The notes under the pieces are model-generated. The model ran no database searches and was not told the DNA's origin. It worked only from the letters and a program-made list of their open reading frames with translations. From positions 1-9,934 of the forward strand of contig DAOVVL010000045.1 in NCBI GenBank assembly GCA_030637205.1: a DNA stretch of 9,934 nt, written 5' to 3'. The position numbers were made by a program, and so were the translations under genes. Positions 6,992-9,934 of this stretch are shown piece after piece. This DNA is from Thalassospiraceae bacterium. GTDB lineage: Bacteria; Pseudomonadota; Alphaproteobacteria; Rhodospirillales; Magnetovibrionaceae. Every line of letters starts with the position of its first letter. The stretch's first letter is position 1.

Positions 6992-7257
6992 GCAAAAGCG
7001 TGGGGAAGCAAATGCACAAATTGATAAAACGATTGGAAACAGCTTTTCGCAATCCGTGGTTGGAACTGTTTGTCGGCGTGGTTTTGATATTGACCGGATT
7101 TGCCGAAGCGGGCGAAACGATTTTTGAAGATATTTCCGGCGGAAATATCGGCAGCCATCATGGCGTTATGCTTTTAGGTCTAGCCCATGCTTTGAAGGCG
7201 GTGCCGTCTTTGTTGACGGGGTTGATGTTGTTTGTCGAATCTGAAAACAAGGCCTGA
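6988..7257 (+). CDS. Small two-helix membrane protein, unknown function
   Basis: Starting at ATG 6988, which overlaps the regulator stop as ATGA and has GAAGG upstream, the product is 89 residues. A second possible start, at 7012, has its own GGGGAAG. A basic amphipathic N-terminus (KQMHKLIKRLETAF) leads into RNPWLELFVGVVLILTGFAEAGE, a first membrane helix. An acidic/Gly linker (IFEDISGGNIGSHHG) follows, then a second helix (VMLLGLAHALKAVPSLLTGLMLF). The paired His in SHHG and the Glu of FAEAGE at the membrane border are the only polar residues that stand out as possible ligands. I recall similar small membrane proteins next to signalling genes but cannot name a family. Its position between a response regulator and a membrane cyclase suggests a role in sensing or cyclase regulation; that is a guess from context. 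Confidence 0.78.
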   Translation: MSKSVGKQMHKLIKRLETAFRNPWLELFVGVVLILTGFAEAGETIFEDISGGNIGSHHGVMLLGLAHALKAVPSLLTGLMLFVESENKA

Positions 7258-7284
7258 TCGGCGCGCTTGATTAAGGGGGGCAAG

Positions 7285-8940
7285 ATGCAGCTTAACATCG
7301 CACAGAAAATTTTTGGAATAGCTGCGGTCGTGCTGGTATTGATGGTGGCAGTTGCCGTGTATTCAATTCAGCTCACCGCAAGCATCAGCAAAGACCTGAG
7401 AGCCGTCGCCCAGCAGCACTTGCCGGCCTCACAAGCTGTGGGCCGCATCAATGTGAAAGTCCTGAACCAGGGGGTGTTGTTGCAGCGCCTGTTTGTTCTA
7501 TCCGCTGAAGATGGAACCGAAAGCAAGACCCTGAGCACCGACAAGCAGCTCTATAAACAAATGGGCGCAGATGTGGCGGCTGCGTTTGAGCAAACGCGCG
7601 CCTTGTTGAACCGCGACGACTACACCGATATGGCCAGGCAATTGGGCGCAATTGAACGCGAATACCAGGCCTTTGAAGCACACGGCTGGAAGCTGGTTCA
7701 GGCCCGTGAAGCGAACCAGAAACGCGATTTCGATCGACTGGTCGCCCAGCTAAACCCGTTACAAGATGCCATAGATAGCGAAATTTCAAACCTGCATGAA
7801 CGCATGGCAGCCCAAACCGATCGCGCAGTCGTCAAGGCCGATCAGGAAGAACGCAATTTGCTTGCGGTCAACTCTGTGCTGACCATCATAGCGGCCCTGC
7901 TGGCGCTGGGCTTTGCCGCCATTGTGACGCGTTTGCTGGTGCGCGCGGTACGCGATCTGGCGATGGGTGCCAAGGCGGTTGAAGATGGCGATCTGGATAC
8001 GCACGTATCCGTCACAACCCATGATGAAGTCGGCCAGTTGACAAATTCGTTTAATACCATGGTCGAAGGTTTACGCCTCAAAGAACGCATCAAGGATACG
8101 TTCGGCAAGTATATGGACCCGCGCATCGTTGAAAATTTGCTGGACCACCCGGAATTTACCAACCCCGGCGGCGAGCGCCGTGAAATGACGGTGCTGTTTA
8201 TTGATCTCAAGGGCTTTACTTCTATTTCAGAAGTATTGGCCCCGGACGTATTGGTGGAAGTGGTAAATGATTTTTTTGGCCGCATGACCGAAGCAATTTC
8301 ACGCCACAAGGGTGTGGTTGATAAATACATGGGCGATGCGGTCATGGCCTATTGGGGGCCGCCGTTTTGCGAACCCGGTGAACACGCGCTTTTGGCGTGC
8401 CGGGCGGCGGCAGATGCCCTGAAAGCATTGGACGAATTTCGCGCAAGCGTTCACGCCATGGGCGATGCGGCCAAGGATTTGGATATAGATTTGCGCATCG
8501 GCATTTCAACGGGCGATATGATCGTCGGTACCATCGGATCGAAGGCCGCACGTAATTTCACCGTAATGGGCGATCCGGTCAATCTTGGGTCACGGCTGGA
8601 AGGCGCCAACAAGGCCTATGGCACCCATGTGCTGATGTCCCAGCGCACCCATGATTTGGTTAGCGATAGTATTGAGGCCCGCGAAATCGACATCATCCGG
8701 GTCAAGGGCAAGCATGAACCCGTGCGGGTGTTTGAACTGCGAAACGATCAATCGACCGGAACGGACTTTTTGCCGGCACTTCAGGCCTATCGTACCAAGG
8801 ACTGGGACGCGGCCGAGCAGGGCTTTGGTGCGCAACCAGCAGACACGGCCGCACGGGTTTACCTTGAGCGCATCAAACACCTTCGAAGCGCGCTGCTACC
8901 CGCAGACTGGGATGGGGTGTGGGTGTTTGAAACCAAGTGA
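7285..8940 (+). CDS. Membrane class III adenylate/guanylate cyclase with HAMP domain
   Basis: The 551-residue protein starts at ATG 7285, preceded by AAGGGGGG; an in-frame TTG 18 bases earlier would put the ribosome-binding site inside the gene. In order: TM1 (about 9-30), a helical periplasmic sensor of about 160 residues resembling the four-helix-bundle ligand domains of chemoreceptors, TM2 (about 193-217), HAMP (about 217-270), and the cyclase domain (about 298-480). Catalytic residues are intact: metal-binding D307 (FIDLKGFT) and D351 (YMGDAVMAYWG), purine-selecting K347 and D430 (VMGDPVN), and transition-state N433 and R437. The Lys/Asp pair favours ATP, so cAMP is the likely product. 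The C-terminal 70 residues resemble a short helical tail common in this class. It lies 27 bases after the small membrane protein gene, probably in the operon of the 6296 regulator. Confidence 0.94.
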   Translation: MQLNIAQKIFGIAAVVLVLMVAVAVYSIQLTASISKDLRAVAQQHLPASQAVGRINVKVLNQGVLLQRLFVLSAEDGTESKTLSTDKQLYKQMGADVAAAFEQTRALLNRDDYTDMARQLGAIEREYQAFEAHGWKLVQAREANQKRDFDRLVAQLNPLQDAIDSEISNLHERMAAQTDRAVVKADQEERNLLAVNSVLTIIAALLALGFAAIVTRLLVRAVRDLAMGAKAVEDGDLDTHVSVTTHDEVGQLTNSFNTMVEGLRLKERIKDTFGKYMDPRIVENLLDHPEFTNPGGERREMTVLFIDLKGFTSISEVLAPDVLVEVVNDFFGRMTEAISRHKGVVDKYMGDAVMAYWGPPFCEPGEHALLACRAAADALKALDEFRASVHAMGDAAKDLDIDLRIGISTGDMIVGTIGSKAARNFTVMGDPVNLGSRLEGANKAYGTHVLMSQRTHDLVSDSIEAREIDIIRVKGKHEPVRVFELRNDQSTGTDFLPALQAYRTKDWDAAEQGFGAQPADTAARVYLERIKHLRSALLPADWDGVWVFETK

Positions 8941-8991
8941 GGCGCCCCCGCCGCCAAAAATGCACTCTAATATACTGAAATAACTGGATTA

Positions 8992-9016
8992 TCTCAGAAA
9001 CATCTGAGAAACCGCA
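8992..9016 (+). promoter_or_regulatory. Second copy of the tandem 11-base operator-like repeat, upstream of the CNB-like gene
   Basis: The half-sites CTCAGAAACAT (8993-9003) and CTGAGAAACCG (9004-9014) lie head to tail. The 20 bases 8997-9016 match 6214-6233 at 19 positions, differing only at a C/G. This copy is also partly palindromic: TCTCAG (8992-8997) and CTGAGA (9004-9009). Unlike the first copy, no convincing -10 lies about 20-25 bases downstream. A -10-like TATACT lies upstream at 8971-8976, so the box could instead act as an operator just past a transcription start. Role and direction of control are unresolved. Confidence 0.55.
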
Positions 9017-9112
9017 GATCCATTGAAGTCTCTGCCCAAAAAGCGCCTACTGAAATCAACACAGCGAAACAACGTTTCGCTCGGTATGAATTTCAAGGGG
9101 CAGGAGCACATC

Positions 9113-9607
9113 ATGGAAAACCTGATCAGCGGACAAGTGCAAAACATCGGCAAACAAGACGCCGTCATCGCGCGTGCCTTTGCTGCTATTCCGGCGCTTC
9201 AACAATTCACCATTGACACCCGCGCCAAACTGGGCCGCAAAATGCAATGCCGCCTGTTGATGAAAGGCGCAGTTCTGCAGTTGAGCCATACCGGAAAACA
9301 AAACATTTATTTTATCGCCATGGGTGAAGCCACCTTGGCGGATATGCAGGAACATGGCAGCTTAGACCAACAATCGCTTCGTGTTGGTGATGAGTGCGTC
9401 GATCGCCCCGGCAACAGCAGCGCGACCACGCTGATGGCCACCACCAATTGCCTGGTGTGCTATGTGGCCGTGGATGATTACACAGCCATCATACAACACA
9501 ACGACAATCCCATGGCCGCCACCATTCACGGGCTGGCCGATGCGATTGACGAAGTCAGCGAATGGGTTTACGGCGCATTTGCGCCCGACTACCGTTTGCA
9601 CACGTAA
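9113..9607 (+). CDS. Small protein with a divergent cyclic-nucleotide-binding-like beta-barrel
   Basis: Starting at ATG 9113, which has AGGAG seven bases upstream, the product is 164 residues. Longer in-frame starts (TTG 9023, ATG 9086) have poorer ribosome-binding context, and the first would begin only a few bases after the operator-like repeat. Residues about 46-140 follow the CNB jelly-roll order: RLLMKGAVLQLS, NIYFIAMGEATLADM, LRVGDE, then TTLMATTNCLVCYVAVDDYTAII with the closing helix. The phosphate cassette is not recognisable: no Gly-Glu or Arg is found at the expected places, so cAMP binding is not supported. It has no DNA-binding domain and no signal peptide. It lies 172 bases after the cyclase, behind its own operator-like repeat and before a strong terminator, so it is probably a separate transcript. 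CNB-like fold is a moderate-confidence call. Confidence 0.72.
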   Translation: MENLISGQVQNIGKQDAVIARAFAAIPALQQFTIDTRAKLGRKMQCRLLMKGAVLQLSHTGKQNIYFIAMGEATLADMQEHGSLDQQSLRVGDECVDRPGNSSATTLMATTNCLVCYVAVDDYTAIIQHNDNPMAATIHGLADAIDEVSEWVYGAFAPDYRLHT

Positions 9608-9639
9608 ACGTTCCCAACACGCCTTGCCAAATGGATAAC

Positions 9640-9674
9640 GGGCCTGAAAGCTTTTGCTCTCAGGCCCATTTTTT
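9640..9674 (+). terminator. Rho-independent terminator after the CNB-like gene
   Basis: GGGCCTGA (9640-9647) pairs with TCAGGCCC (9660-9667). After one A/C mismatch, AGC (9649-9651) pairs with GCT (9656-9658) around a TTTT loop. An A and six T residues follow (9669-9674). There is no A-run on the left side, so it acts only on plus-strand transcription, 32 bases after the stop at 9607. Confidence 0.9.
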
Positions 9675-9692
9675 GACTTCAAGTGTGTTCGG

Positions 9693-9934
9693 TTAATCCG
9701 TCTTGGAAGACCCGTACAAGCCGGGAAATTCCTCATACATGCCGCGTTCTGCAAACTTGTGACAAACGATGCAGTTCGAACCTTTTTTGTAACCCACGTC
9801 TTCGGACATCAGGCGGTACTTTTTGGTTTTGTGGTGACGCGTCCAGCCCGGCGTAACCGTAATTCGAATGGGGTCGACCAGACCTTTTTTTGCCCACTGC
9901 TTGACCATCATGCGCGAAGGCGTGGTATCGCGGG
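9693..9934 (-). CDS. C-terminal part of a c-type-haem (CxxCH) protein, 5' end outside window
   Basis: The reading frame is open from the right edge to the TAA at 9693-9695, giving about 80 residues. Codons upstream of the double ATG at 9906-9911 continue in frame to the edge (RDTTPSR), so the gene probably starts beyond the window. The one haem-binding motif is C-I-V-C-H in GSNCIVCHKFAERG, about 25 residues from the C-terminus. This is unusual for a monohaem cytochrome c, where the motif is near the N-terminus, and fits either the last haem of a longer or multihaem protein or a short special cytochrome. HH and Met residues upstream (TRHHKTKKYRLM) could supply an axial ligand. A haem-attached protein would act in the periplasm. 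The strand is opposite to the signalling genes, and no link is evident. Confidence 0.65.
   Translation of the reverse strand, partial: RDTTPSRMMVKQWAKKGLVDPIRITVTPGWTRHHKTKKYRLMSEDVGYKKGSNCIVCHKFAERGMYEEFPGLYGSSKTD

Noticed and set aside
7842..8345. 167-residue minus-strand open frame inside the cyclase gene
   Set aside because: Ser/Thr/Arg-rich antisense shadow of the HAMP and cyclase coding sequence; all catalytic motifs are in the plus frame.
6210..9016. GAAAC-containing repeats as CRISPR or a dispersed repetitive element
   Set aside because: Only two short copies, no regular spacers, and both lie directly upstream of genes; an operator explains them better.
9023..9112. N-terminal extension of the CNB-like protein from TTG 9023
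   Set aside because: The extension is Lys/Arg/Gln-rich with no clear structure, begins close to the operator-like repeat, and AGGAG points to ATG 9113.
9362..9754. 130-residue open frame on the minus strand
   Set aside because: It runs through the terminator and antisense to the CNB-like gene, and its residues look like a shadow translation with no recognisable domain.

Overview
The window looks like chromosomal DNA of a free-living alphaproteobacterium, most likely of the Rhodospirillales / magnetospirillum-like group. This is inferred from moderate-to-high GC, dense operons with ATGA overlaps, Shine-Dalgarno-led starts, a YnfA-family protein and many signalling proteins. I recognise no mobile element, tRNA, rRNA or CRISPR array.

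Left part (1-2870): the window opens in the remains of a single-domain response regulator. It carries an in-frame stop at 68-70, has lost its acidic pair, and lacks the middle of the fold. A 733-residue protein follows, joining a complete metallo-beta-lactamase (MBL) fold to two C-terminal cyclic-nucleotide-binding-like domains. A YnfA-type membrane protein gene converges on it from the minus strand.

Middle part (3002-5455): four plus-strand genes appear to form one operon: an OmpR-type response regulator (TTG start), a receiver-only protein (ATGA overlap), an Hpt phosphotransfer protein (GTG start inside the previous gene) and an exported MBL-fold protein with a degenerate metal motif. No histidine kinase is present, so this is an orphan set of phosphorelay middle and end pieces. 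Two small minus-strand genes follow: a four-cysteine protein and a probable dimeric alpha/beta-barrel protein.

Right part (6296-9607): a second OmpR-type regulator, clearly a paralogue of the first, overlaps a small two-helix membrane protein and is followed by a membrane-bound class III adenylate/guanylate cyclase with HAMP. A small CNB-like protein gene comes next, closed by a strong rho-independent terminator (9640-9674). The window ends in a partial minus-strand gene with a CxxCH haem motif.

The most striking signal is non-coding. A 20-base block matching at 19 positions lies upstream of the second regulator (6214-6233) and again upstream of the CNB-like gene (8997-9016). In both places it is part of a tandem pair of 11-base half-sites, the geometry expected of an OmpR/PhoB-family operator. 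The first copy sits over the -35 position of a good extended -10. The simplest reading is that one of the two regulators, most likely the 6296 gene product by autoregulation, controls both units, linking phosphorelay and cyclic-nucleotide signalling. That link is inference.
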